Origin: Cruorifilaria tuberocauda
Taxonomy: Eukaryota > Nematoda > Chromadorea > Rhabditida > Onchocercidae
Reading direction: 5' to 3'
NCBI GenBank assembly: GCA_013365365.1
Contig: JABVXU010000048.1
Location: 124,001-188,000, forward strand
Length of the DNA: 64,000 nucleotides
Positions within the stretch are counted from its first letter, which is position 1; each line of letters starts with the position of its first letter. This document shows positions 11,851-24,621 of the stretch, piece by piece. Position numbers and translations under genes: made by a program. Under the pieces are notes generated by a model. It made no database searches. It was not told the DNA's origin and saw only the letters and a list, made by a program, of their open reading frames with translations.

Positions 11851-14394
11851 AACGGTTATCTCTCTCTTACGTTTTTTGTGATCATCTAACTCGGAGGACT
11901 TAGATCCTAGCTTTCTTGGTTGATATTATCGGAGATATTTATTCTTTTTTGTTTTGTATACTAGGAGCTAACTGATCAATCGTTGATGTAAATTGTGATA
12001 AAATTAGTAGCTATTGGAAATTTCTATTTTCGCAGGTGAACTGGACAAAATGATTCCTTTTGTGAAATAAAATTGCTCACCAAGTGATATAATCAATTAG
12101 CATGTTCTACATTCAAATGCAAAAAATGATACTGCCGTTTGCATACGTATTGAAAAAAATCACAGTGTGGCAATGCAACAAATAGATTAGACAAAGTTGA
12201 GCAGAATGGTCCTTCATTGATATCATAAAGAATTTTATTGATTAAAAAAAGTAGACCTTACTGCTAAATGTTGAATTAAAACTTTCCTCTATATAAAGCT
12301 TATATAATTTCAAATTTTTGTGGGATTGAGAAAAGCGAATCGATGACTGCAGAACTGATTATCACGCAGTTCGAATTTTTGGGCTTTTTCTATATATTTA
12401 AAAAAACTTCTGATTTTCTTACAAATACGAATTAAAACTGATCAATCAAAATCGTAGTATCTTAAGGGTCATTTAATGGAAAATATGCAAGTACAAAATG
12501 ACACATCGCTAACTCGGGCATAAAACCGTGGACCAAACGATTAAAATAGCCACAATAATTTATATTTCCAAATTAGAAAAAGGTTCTTTTTAACTTGATG
12601 GAAATATAAATGATTCTTTTTTCATTGCCAATGAAGACCTAATTTTTTTTTGAAAGAGAGAAAGGAAAGATAAAGTGATAGAAGAAAGCTGGACTTTACT
12701 TTAGGGTAAGATGAAGTGTAATGAATGACGATCTTTCCAGACAGAAAGCATACTAGCTTTTTTTCTTTTTCTCTTTATGATTTTATAATATAAAATATGA
12801 ATATTATAAAATTATACAGAGAAAAAGAAAAATCAAATTATTCATATATTGATCGCTGTTGTGAAAAGGGATAACAATGATTACTGCTACTCAGTTTATG
12901 TGGGATCGTAACAGTGACTCAGATCATTCACAACTTTTGCTGTTCATATCGAAAAATCCGTAATGATTATATTTCTTTGAAAATCGCTTTCCAGATTTTG
13001 TGAATATCAACAAAGTTGTGAATATGTGCCTCTTAGCTACCGCTGAATTTTTGCTGAAAACATCGACAGCGAAGCTGCGATAGTCCAGGTATTTCATCAA
13101 TTTATGTCTAACATGAGATGATAAAGTGATACAGTTATTTGTAATGTGAGCATATAATTTAACATGAATAGTTTGATTTCTAAATATCAATGATTTCTTC
13201 ATCACAGGGTCGTTCAAACTTTGATTCTCCCTTTGCCGCAATTTCACGTCAGATAATTTGTTCTGATATTTTAAAAGGCAGCATTAGTACTCACTTGTAG
13301 TTCAACTTTTGTAATTGTCGGCACGCTTGTCAATTCAAGTCAATATAGCAATTATCTTAGGGCTTTCAATATTTCTCCATACCAGTACCAGAAAAGAATC
13401 TCCATTCTGCCATTGCTTATTCGCTGCAATTGCAGAAAGTAACCATTTCAATTTTGCAGCGTTTATTTTAATTTAATCCCATAGCCCGACTCCGACTTCA
13501 TTAATGTCATCGTTCAACAACACTCAATCCTCTAAAGCATTAGAATCGCAGCTATTAGACTTATCCTGTTTTTCAATGTAAAAATACAGGTAGTAATCAG
13601 TTAATTTATTAATTAAAAAGTTATTGAAAATCAAAGTAATCTGTATGTAGTGAACAAGTACCAAGAAAAGGCATGTAAATTGGTGCGCAGATAAGGGAAC
13701 TGCAGTAGCTGGGAAATTACTGAACTGACTAATTTTAATTTCACATTTCGCAATTATAAAAACTTTTTGCATCGGGGAAATACTAAACAGATACGGCACA
13801 TGAAAAAAAAAACCTTCAGTTGGAGGAACTGATATTGTAACTTATATATAACAAAATCAGCCTAACGAATCCCGAAAATAGCATAACGTAAACTTCTGCA
13901 ATGTAGATATGAGTGGAACTGAATTAGATAAAAAAGACCTTAGTATTTAAAGTTCTATCAACAAACCGGTATAAATGAAATCGATGTCGATTCTAATATA
14001 TTGAAAACAACGCATTATGCTGTTAGGACCGTTTAAGGGATGAATTCTTTTGCAAAAACTTTTACATTTTGATAATGGAAAATCACAAATAAATAAAAAT
14101 GCCGTAAAAAGAATATTCAACATTCCACCTTTAGATGCATTATAAAATTAAAGGAAATGTACATGGATAAAACAGAAACAATGAGATGAGATACCGTTTA
14201 TAAAAGCGCAAAAGTACTATTCATTTGAAAAGGATGAGCATATGCCACAGAACTGATCCGTATGCATGGCATCTATTTTCCTAGACCTATTATATTTATA
14301 CAATCACGTTCAAAGAAATGCTTTGTAAGAAATGCATTGCGAAAAACTACTGAGGAGATCACAAGCAGTAAATATAATAATTCTGCAAAAGGCA
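11851..14394. other. Convergent intergenic region between ints-7 and mier-1
   Basis: About 2.5 kb between two 3' ends. Minus-strand open frames of 107 and 91 codons (12924-13247, 13524-13799) were read, but show no domain, no splice continuity and hydrophobic or AT-driven composition, so they are not called. The only clear structure is the inverted repeat at 12760-12832. Confidence 0.55.
12760..12832. repeat. Near-perfect 32-bp inverted repeat (hairpin)
   Basis: Left arm 12760-12791 (TTTTTCTTTTTCTCTTTATG...) and right arm 12801-12832 are reverse complements except for about three positions, separated by a 9-bp loop (AAAATATGA). It is pyrimidine-rich on one arm and purine-rich on the other. 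It may be a small MITE, a hairpin RNA precursor, or part of convergent 3' ends. Confidence 0.75.
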
Positions 14395-16834
14395 TCACTG
14401 CAATACGTTAGCAATCGTATCACTATCCAGATGAGGGAGACTACTATCCTCTTCATGGTTCCAATTCCAATCCTTACTTATCAAATCTATTTCAGCTGGA
14501 ACTGCATTAGCCGTTATATCCAATACATTTCCACCACTCCTTCCATCCATGTGATCCATTAGTCCTCCCATAAAATCACTAAAACATTTTTGAAATACAC
14601 CTGTAAATGATGGAGGATACAAATTTCAATACATGAACTTTGGCACCAATATTTATTCAGAAATAATTGTTATTATATTCTTCTAAATTAACTCTATTAT
14701 AATTTACAACCGTCCAAAATATGAGAAAATTACGAACCTCAGCTAATCTAGCTAGATATTGATGGATATGTTGCAATGAGCAATATCCGCGAATAAAAAA
14801 AAAACGTACGTGCAGTTGGGATTGCCTTGGTTTTTCACTCCGCGAACCCGTTCCTGGAACATATCATGACGTTCTGTTTTCTTCCAAATGTAGTAGAAAT
14901 GTACTATTTCACCGACAGTCCTATGAGGTAACTGAAAAATCAACTTTGGAATTAGGAAATTGATTTGCATAACGCATCTTTCTGCATGGAATGTGAGATA
15001 ATAAATAAAAAATCATTTTGGAATATTTCAATATTTATAAAGACCTTGATGTGATGTATAAATACCGTAAAAATAAACAAAAAAAATCCAGAAAAACGAA
15101 CCAAAGTGCGTAATTAGGAAAAAAATGGAAACTAAATACTAAATAAAAATGCGCATTAAAAACATAAACGTATGATAAAAAAGCCAAACAAAATAGCTAA
15201 TACACATGCCTACATCTGTCTCATTGTACAGGTTCATAAAACAATCACTGCTACGAAAGTCAACAAAATGAAACATCTTACCAATCGCTTGATAAGGCAA
15301 AAATTTTTTCCATACATCTGCATTCCTCTTTCGAAAAGTTCGCAATCCTAAATGCACATATATGTACTAAAAAAATTGATATGACTCATTCTATACCTCG
15401 AATTACAGAAAAAGAAGTTCCGAACCTGATCATTCCATTTGGTAGGATTTGGTCCAACGCTTTTCAGGGGGGCATTAGCACGTGGAAATGGATAACTAGC
15501 CAATGCCATACTAGCATTATACTTCGCATTCAACAAAGCTCTGAATAAACAAAAGTCTAAAAATACGACACTAAATGCTATAATCATTTGACCAAGCAAA
15601 CAGCAGCAGGAAACCAAACAATGATAAGTGCTCAATACGACACATTAATAAACTTACTTTAAAGCATCTTCATCATCTTTTACAGGAAAGCTTCGATTTG
15701 AATTGATAGGTTTACGAGCTTCAGCCGGGAGAGATGAATCATTGCTTTGCAGTACCCTGTCGTAATAACTCTTCAAATATTCTTCCACTTTCTTCATAGA
15801 TACATCATTATGAGGTGACCATAAAAGCATTTCAAGCTCTCCTCCTGAAATTGAAAAGTCGTAGTTAGTTATGAAAATTGATTTCTTAATGAAAAAAAGC
15901 ATTAAAAAACATCTCACGTGGACTTTTGGGATCTGGCGATATTGTATCAGGTACAGAAGCCTGGTACATTGGTCCTTGCCTCACAATCCTTCGCCAACGA
16001 TCAGGTGGCACATAATCAGTATCTTCTTCATTATCATCAACATCCGAGAAATAACCATGCTCTTTTTTTCCTTTTTTGGATGATACAACTGGTGATGAAA
16101 TCACACCTGAAGAAGAGAGCAAATTATTAAGCCAGAATTATGATCTGTACAATTGCCGGAAATATGATAGCTAGAGCAATCAACTCCAGAATCACATGTC
16201 TTGCTTACAAAGGAGAAAGTATTAGGACGAATACGCGGTGACACTAAAAAGTTGAATGCAACTACCGATTTGATCAAAAAATTTTCAAAAACAATTTAAT
16301 AAATTCCATACACATACAATTATCTTAAAGCTTAGAAACCCACATAAACTGAAGAAAATAGAAAATGTATTGCTGTTCTAAAAATCCATAAATATTGAAA
16401 ATTACAGAAATTCAAACAGAAAAATGTTACCTGATTTCGTAAAGTCAGGATTCGCAGTTACATCGTCTGTGCCTTCCGATTTACGAGTATCATCCGATGT
16501 TGATGTGGACTGCGTATCATCATACTCTTCTTCAACAACGGCACTGCAGTATTTCTGTCTCAGTTCTTCGATGGATAAATTAGCATCATTTTCTAGCATT
16601 TTAATCTCGTCTTGATAGTTCTCTTCTTGATGCAACATTTCCTCCTCGTCTAAAGTACCTGAAAAATCGAAGAAAGCTGCAAAATATTCTGAAATTTCGA
16701 TGTATAAAAGAGAATGCTTCTGTTGATTTCAGATCAATTATCGAAGACGTATTATTACCTTCATCATCATATGCTTCCTCGCCTTCTTCATAGTCATCTT
16801 CGGTTCGAGAATCAGAATGATCCTCGTCTGTCAT
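14395..16834 (-). CDS. mier-1: Mesoderm induction early response protein (MIER1-like), ELM2-SANT corepressor
   Basis: Nuclear corepressor that recruits histone deacetylase through its ELM2-SANT module. Exons on the minus strand: 16759-16834 (start, MTDEDHSDSRTEDD, very acidic), 16431-16658 (LDEEEMLHQEENYQDEI, matching human TLEEEEMMEGE), 15918-16106 (DTDYVPPDRWRRIVRQG, start of ELM2; compare EDYIPSEDWKKEIMVG), 15658-15844 (LLWSPHNDVSMKKVEEYLKS), 15426-15540, 15282-15347 (DCELFERGMQMYGKNFCLIK, SANT helix 1-2), and 14820-14931 (RTVGEIVHFYYIWKKTERHD, SANT helix 3). The last exon, near 14600-14395, ends in an acidic tail with TGA at 14397-14395. The donor before the last exon is unclear: phase suggests either a GC donor or a border a few bases from my call. 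The TGA/start context does not exclude an upstream exon. Confidence 0.92.
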
Positions 16835-19800
16835 ATCCTGCTGATTCAACCACAATAACAATTTTGCTATGATGCTAACACCTGGAATGCAGAAAATTTT
16901 AGCAAGGCTTGATAACATACTCACCTCAGGAAATCTCGGGAATCGCTCCAACTTATATATCAAATAGGAGAACATCCCATATGAAATTTGTACGCACCAA
17001 GTAGAATACAACAAGCTCATCGAATACCACAATGAGCGGACTCTTAGTTACCGTAACCGGCAGTTACAACAACCAGACTGAATATCTCACCTCCTGCGAC
17101 CTAATACAAGCCGATCCGCAGTAGACAGCCTAGCTGAATAGTCGACCATACGCCCGCTGCTATGAGATAAAAGTCGGTCTAGTGGGAGTGACGATGCGAA
17201 AATATATGTCCTGGGATTACACCTCAGTGTAGCTAACATGTATGAATCAGTTAAGACAGGAAAGCAAAGAATTCAGGAAATGCGATGGTCAGATCGGAGG
17301 GCATAATATGCTCGCCATCTGTTCTTTAAATCATATGATGACTATCTCCAAGAATTCATCTTTGTGTTAAATGAAGAAAATGATCGAGATCTTCGTAAAC
17401 CTTCAAATAGCCCTTCCTTTCCTTTTTTCTCTTCCATATGATACAACATATTCACTGGGACAAGACATAAATTAGTGACTGTAATGACTGAATAATAACT
17501 GAATTTAATTTGCCCTCTGAGAGATCAAACAGCAAGTTACGCAGACTATATCGGATATAGTATGCATTATGATGATTTGAATGATGAACGCCGAGGTCAA
17601 TAGTTATAGGGACGGAAGATGACGTATCGTCACATATATGTTCATGTTACTGGAGAATACGAAGGATATCGGGCATTTCTCAAATCACCAATGGCATACT
17701 GTGTGATTTAAAGGGCATGAAGATAATAGGAAAAGTTGTGAATATATCAAAGAAACCTTTGCAGATAACAGTGATAGTTCATAATTTCACTCGTTCAGTG
17801 AACAAAATAACAATTAGTATATAAGAAGTTGAAATTCTCCGGATAAATATTTAATTCTTATATAACGAGATGAATTGAAATATGAAGTAATTGACCTGTT
17901 TTAAAATTCATCAATAAGTACCATTGCCACTGATTTATTCCTCGATGTGATTTTGCAGTGTGAAATATTTGGAGCGACAAAATAATACAATGAATATATA
18001 TTAAGAAATTGTTGATATTCACATATATATTTATATACATTTTAACCATCAATGGAATCAATGTTGCAGTGATATTTTCGAAGATCACATCATGCTCAAT
18101 AAATTGTGTGACTGATTTCGCTCGATTGTGAATTTAAGATTTGAATCAGAAGGTGAAAATGATTTAAAATTATTGAATGAAGTATAATCTTAATGATTGA
18201 CAATTCGTGAATCAATTTCTGAAGTGTATGACATTAAAAATTAATTGAATATCGATTTTTCTTCTGAGTCTCGTTAGTATAATTAAAGATTTAAAATCAA
18301 ATTAGTTCTCAATTTTAGAGGTTATATGGTCATGATAACCTTATGTTAGCTGTTTCGAGATATGCCTTTTTCACTTTCTTGTTATTTCCGCTGCAGAAAC
18401 ACAGAGTTTTTCGCTATCTTTTCGCACTCTTTAAAATGTATTTTTAGATTTAGTAATAGTAATACTACGATAGTATATTCTCCTGTCTAATTCAGTCTTA
18501 AGATCATATGACTGGAATATGATCATTATTCTGAGAATGATAAATTGTTGAAGTCCTTATCAGCAATCAAATTTTTTGCAAACTGTATTTTTTAAAAGAG
18601 ACTTTTTTGAGTCGAAAGTATGATTCATCGTTTTCTGCGAGTAATTTATTCGGTTTTTTTCCAGTTTTCATAAGTGAAATTTTGGGATATATCAATCTTC
18701 CTGTCGATGAAAGAAACGATTTTATATTGCTTACTGAAAGTTCGGATCAAACTGATTTAGATGAAAATGTTTCAATCTTTCTCTACGCAACCAATAAATT
18801 TACGAAGTGAATGCACTAGAACAGAAAATTACGCCAGAGGTTTCTATTTCGGTGCATTACTTGCCAGAGAATGAATTATCACTCATATGAAGTGTTCAAC
18901 AATTTATGCGTCAGATATGAATTTGAAATTCCTAATGTTATAGTAATTTCCGATAGTATAAAAGATGAGATTACTCGGTTTTAACAATAAACAGAATAGT
19001 AAAACTTTAGTTTTACACTCTGAAAGATCGTATTCTCAGAGTTCGTTTGAACAAAACGAACTATTCGAAACGAAACGAAGGTAAATGCGTTGCGGATAGT
19101 TAATGCATTAACTTTTCTGACAACTCTGTAAAGTAGTAGAAAAAAGTTCTTGTTTTTTCAATATCAATTTATACCTTTTCATCACATTGCTTAACAAAAT
19201 CTAATTAATCTTGCTACTTCTTCATAACCATTTGGGTTTGTTTCTAAGGAATGTTTTTTCTTCTGAAACAAAATAAAACAATAAGGTTTTTTTCGTCAAA
19301 GATACTAAATCTTGTCTATATTTTCACAACAAAAATGAATATTGGAAACGACCTATGGCACCTAATTTATAGAGTGCAGAATATGGAATGCTATTTCATT
19401 TCTTCTAGCAAGTGCAAATATGTTTGCATCCGGTTGATATTCAATATTGCTAGCTGTAAATCTCATATAAAAGCAAAATCTATCGGATCAAGACACTTGC
19501 AAATCTTGATTTCGGAATGATTAGATGCAAATCGACAACTCAACTAGTCCGAAATTTGATCTTCCCTGAGGGCACATATTATTTTCTTCCCTAACTTCAC
19601 ACATTATTACTTTTATTCCTAATAAATAGCGCATGAGGTGAAATATGTGTTTTTAAGAATATGAATATATGGGGTAACTAAGTCAAAATAATCTATCGAG
19701 CGCTTAGTAACATGTTGCAACATTGGACTGATTGGTAATGATCTGCTGTTGAATTTCTGATGCGTCTCGTCTGATGGTTCTTCCTGCTTCCTGTTTCCAT

Positions 19801-20641
19801 CTTGAAAAGGAACGACAGGTTCCTACTGGAAAGCTGACAAAATGAGCAGAAGATAGTTATAAATAGTACTTGAAGAACTTTATGCCAGGAAATCTGTAAG
19901 ATTAATTACTGAAAACAATTAACGTAAAATTTTCACTGCTTCACAGTTTCATAACCTATAGGATATCCTACTTTTACTTAATCTCTCTTATTCTGCTAAT
20001 ATTTTTTGTTATTGAAATAAAACGCAGCACAATAACGTACACTGGCAGAATTTCTGCAACAATAACACCCTTCGTAGTTGTATAATTTACTACAAATTCT
20101 TGCAATAAACAATGAAATTTTAAACAAAATCAGTTGCAAACGTTCTATTTCAATATCCTTCTGTGAATTTCGATCGCACTCTATTTTTACTATATTGTAA
20201 ATTCTTTTTTTCACAGCCTTATAGAAATTATATAGATGAATCAATAGCAGTAATATTGACTAGGAAACTTGATATGAGTATCGCTTTAGACAAACCGGAA
20301 ACAAAAATGATCAACAAGCGGCATACCAACAATATTATCCGTATATCAATCCAAAAAATTTACTCGGTCTATAATAGTCTATAATAGAATCATCCTAAAA
20401 CGCATATCTATGTTTAAATAAATACATATTATCCTACGCTTAGATGATCAGAATAGGAATTCTGTTCATTAGAGATGTTTCAAAAATGATTTCATTGATT
20501 TTTCCTTTATCCGTATTCTTTCTGCTTCTTTTTCTATTGCAGATAGAAAATTGAGAAGTGTAACTTCATGCATTACCTGATATCACATCATCAGAAAATA
20601 ACAGTCCTTAATAGAATCTAGAAAGCATCACAGGAAATATT
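16835..20641. other. Long intergenic region upstream of mier-1
   Basis: About 3.8 kb. The first part (about 17030-17215) is clearly richer in G+C than its surroundings and probably holds the mier-1 promoter or a non-coding 5' exon. An exon-like stretch at about 18661-18810 (+) follows an acceptor-like TTTTTTTCCAG, but nothing upstream joins to it. The rest shows no coding signal. Confidence 0.5.
17030..17215 (-). promoter_or_regulatory. GC-rich block, candidate mier-1 promoter / 5' non-coding exon
   Basis: Local G+C is near half, against about 30 percent in flanking DNA. It contains CCGTAACCGGCAGTTAC and GTCGACCATACGCCCGC. On the minus strand a donor-like AGGAG|GTGAGATA is seen near 17085, which would fit a non-coding first exon spliced towards mier-1 about 250 bp downstream. 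Inferred only from base composition and splice consensus. Confidence 0.35.
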
Positions 20642-22632
20642 TCAATACATATGTTTGCCTCTGGTGAATACGACAGGAATGTCACGAGTGGAAGACCACT
20701 GAGGTACCTTAGAACGCTTTTTTTTTAGTTTGTCGCCAGTTGCGTCAGAGGTATATTTCTCGCCATTGTTAGATAGTACCAGTTTCGAAACAGCGCCACA
20801 TCCTTGAATGCAAGCATTTGCTACCGCATTAATCCGTTCCTAAAAAGTATTTTGTTTTTAGAATCTTTGCGTCTTCTCATTGTCAATTGTAGTTTTTTTA
20901 TTTAATCAATAATGATATTATCTAGTATTTTAAAGTCTCATTTTATATGTTTGTTTATTACAGTACAAGCAGGTAAAAAATGAATTATGCTGCTACTTTA
21001 AATAAAAAGGAAATTTCTCTCACTCTTTGCTTTTCTTCTACTACGGTTTTTTATTTTTAAAAAGAACTAAGTCAAAGCTTCTGTTCGATATATAAATGCA
21101 GTATTTAAATAATTTTTAGACTCAATGCTCTTTCATCACTTTCGCCAAAACTACATGAGATAAAATAAAAGCCATGTACAAATTCAGATGTATTTCCCTG
21201 ATATCAAGTAGCATGGTTATGAAATGGATAAGTATCTGAGAATGCTTAATAAGAACGATACATTTCATACCACATCATGATCAAATGCTTGAAGAAAGAA
21301 ATAATCGGAATACTAAATTTATTATATCTCATTATTCCAATGTGCTTTAAAGCATCAAAAAGCTTATTGTTATATTTCCACTGAGCTACCATTAAAAATC
21401 TTCTTATTCAAATCTTCATACGGTATGCATACTATCCTTCTAACTATTTCAATGTGTTTAGATTAATTTAATACAAGAAACTAAACGTATGTGGGATGAG
21501 TTTTTTCTCGACTATATTTGTAAAGAGCAAAAGCTAAATGACAAACCGATATCAAGTTAAAGCTATCATTTTCCAAGTGATCGCTGATTTTTCCCTGAAA
21601 AGAAAGACTTTTCTCTACAAAAGAATTTTCGAAATTTTTGAAACAGCAATGTTTTCCAGTGTTTTCCAGAAAATACTATCATTTCAAAAAACCCAGTATT
21701 ATCCATTAATATGATCATTGTTTGAATATTAGTAAAGATAAGGTCCTACTTGCACTTTGTCAGCGATACCACTAATTTGTGACTCGATATGTTCCAGTCG
21801 AGTGTATAACAATGAGGATGCGTTCCAGGTAGGTGTGCCTGGTGATGAGGTCATTAAACGTAGCATATCAACGTCAAATTTAACCCTGTTCATTTCACAT
21901 TTAATTATTTCCAATTCGCGAGTCACAATCTCATGTCTCGGATCACCTGTAAAGAAGTTCATTTCAAATAATCAGTGATAGTTGGCGATAAGTTGACTAT
22001 TACTTGTTTGGTTCCTTTTTAGAATGAAGTGAAATGATCACAATTCAGAAAAGATGAATGAAAAAGTAAATTATAAATTACAATAATTTCTATGAAATTA
22101 CTGCGTAAATGTTCCAGCTGGGACGAAATATATGCGATGAGGAAGCCTAGAAAAGCAATAGCGACAACTATAGCGGAAAGAAGCAAGATCAGCGCAATTT
22201 GCAAGCTACAACTGTGTTGTTTTACGATTACTCCTTCTACATCTTCGCGTTGTCTGCAAACTTATCAGAATCTTAGCTTAATGTATCATGCGCTTTAGGC
22301 TTAAAAAAGATCTTTTAAATTCTCTAGGTTTAATCATGGTACTATTATTTCATGGACTTTGTTATATTGCTGTAACTGATAATAAAAGTGGCGCAGTTCA
22401 ATTTTGTCCAGGATTTAAACAATCTTGATTTATTCGATAATAATAAAATAATCCACGGTTTAATCGATAACAGCGATGAAAAGAAGATTTGGAAAGTCTA
22501 AGAATGATTTCAGAAAGAAACTAACCTTGAGAATAAACTTGATCTTTCTTTACGAACATTTGCAATAGGTAAATCAAGATCAGGTATATCGGAGTCATCC
22601 GAATCAAGCAACAAACCATCTTTTTGTCCCAT
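20642..22632 (-). CDS. Orphan single-pass (type II-like) membrane protein, 217 aa
   Basis: Complete four-exon model on the minus strand with phases that agree: 22526-22632 (ATG at 22632, in-frame TGA four codons upstream), 22102-22253, 21750-21946, 20642-20839 (TGA). The N-terminus is acidic and cytosolic-looking (MGQKDGLLLDSDDSDIPDLD). One transmembrane helix follows at about residues 52-77 (LILLLSAIVVAIAFLGFLIA). Next is a helical, coiled-coil-like stretch (about 85-155) and a basic tail with KLKKKRSK near residue 190. There is no signal peptide, so a type II orientation or tail-facing-lumen topology is likely. I do not recognise the family. The acidic DSDDSD motif and the basic cluster could be sorting or phosphorylation sites. 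The gene lies tail-to-head after nbs-1, 2 kb downstream. Confidence 0.8.
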
Positions 22633-24621
22633 TCTTGATGCTCAACCTTGGTGCTTTGTATAAAAATAGTGATTTAATACATCACTGTTTAAACTTCACA
22701 GTAGATCAAACCTGTTTCCAGGTGGATAATGTAACCAAAAGGAATCTCAAGAGAAATAAAAACATAACAGAGTCATAGGACATTTTTATCTCAAAACATG
22801 AATTATCCATACAGGAACAGCTTGAATAAGAAATTAATGAAGATACAAGCTTGCTTTCGGAATTTCCACTCATATTAGTCATAATCTTGAGACGAGGATC
22901 ATTCTGAAAAACTACACTACAAACTATAAGCTAATTTCAAAACTAACTCCATCACTTTTTTGAATAACCAAATAATAACTGCCTTCATTTCTGTTACAAA
23001 CTTGTAAAGTAAATATAAAATTAACTCAACTTGCTATAAGCAATAATTTAATAGAAATATAATACTTTAAGCTGATCTGCAGTCAGTCAATACTTAAATA
23101 CATTTTGCTAACAGCATGAAGAAATGGTCATAGAAAGGAGAGAGGGGAAGGAACCTCAAAATACGGCATCCGAAAGAAGGCATAAAATAGCACGCAATAA
23201 AAATTACAGAAAAAAGCGAAGATAATTAATCATTCAGTTACAGAATACAAATCACAAGAGTATTTCATAAAAATCAAGAAAAAAAATGCATGAAAACAAA
23301 CGTGATCCTCAACATGGGAAATAAATAAACCAAGAAATTGATAAACTAATTTAACGAAGTCAAAATTGTGGCAAAAAATAAAGATGAAATGGCAAAACGG
23401 GACAAATGACGGGCATTGCAGAGGGTCTAGGAATGTTCATAAGATGCAAAGAAAGAAAAAGGCCTATCCCTTCTAAAGCATATGGTCAATATCAGAATAT
23501 AAGCTGTCCAATAAATAGTTTATCAATCTTCTTAAAGCTCAAATTATCCTACTACATCTCATGCTTTGAAAGGAATGCTGTAGCTCACATAGTCTCAACT
23601 TTTCCTTATGGAATGCTCGACAAATGCTAACTTCAAATAGCTTCATAAGTACTATCATGGGTATAAAGAAAAATACTAGAGAAGCTGATACCGGAAGTGA
23701 GATTTTGCAGCTCAATGGTTTTACTCATACCGTTCATGAAAAGGTCATTATTAAATGTCGAAATTTCAAACCCCACCATTTCACAAAATTCTAATATACA
23801 AATTGAAAATCTCTGAGCCAAAATGATTTTGACGTTAGTCTAAAATACTACAACCTCAAGGAGATTAGGCATTCTGGAATAAGAGGAAAGTTACTTCATA
23901 CAAGTAAACAGTTAACTTTACTTTTTAAAAAGATGGTTGTTCATCCGGTTCGAATATTTTATTCCTGAAATATATGCACAGCACAACTTTCGAAATAGGG
24001 TCTAAGTAGAACATTCAAAAACATCCAAAATTAGCAATAGTTGAGGCAAACTTTTAAGAAAAAACTGTACTGTAAAGCAAAGAACCGATACTCTTTTGCT
24101 ATTTGCGTTTAAGCAGCCTCGAAGACCAGAATTCAATTTGGAAATCTCCGAATTTTGATAAAAAATAAGGAATGTGCTGCAATTATATCCAGGAAGGTAA
24201 GACAATCAGATTTCACTTATCCAGTGCAAAGTATCTGCACAAAACATTATTGTGAATAATTATCAAAAAATGGATCCAAAGATTCATATTTTTTTCCCAA
24301 ACCCGGTGAAAAACCACAACAATGAGTTGAACCGCAGAAATATAACTGTAGAATAATCATTCATTTTCATTTTCATTTTACATTTTTGCCTTTTTCATTC
24401 ATTTTACCTTTTTCTCAGGAATATTCGAACGAGATGAATCAGTAAGGGGAAAAATTTGCAAGAGAAAGATATGAAAGAAAAGGATGCAGCAAACGAAAAA
24501 CGAAGTGATGAACGCATTCATAGCAGCATGGAGCAAAAATATAATCATAGCAATACAGAACAATGAAATAAAATTGAAACAAAAATTATATTCAAGTATG
24601 AAATTACACACAGTAAACAAA
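22633..24621. other. Intergenic region downstream of nbs-1
   Basis: About 2 kb. It contains a low-complexity TTCATTTT-type repeat at about 24357-24415. Short open frames (23406-23630 plus, 23633-23821 minus, 24399-24644 minus) have no support. No RNA gene was recognised. Confidence 0.5.

Noticed and set aside
12924..13247. 107-codon minus-strand open frame between ints-7 and mier-1
   Set aside because: No domain, no splice partners and no plausible start context; located in a convergent 3' region.
13524..13799. 91-codon minus-strand open frame
   Set aside because: Hydrophobic, AT-driven composition without any supporting signal.
24357..24415. TTCATTTT-rich stretch considered as a satellite or regulatory repeat
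   Set aside because: Irregular low-complexity sequence, short, with no constant unit.
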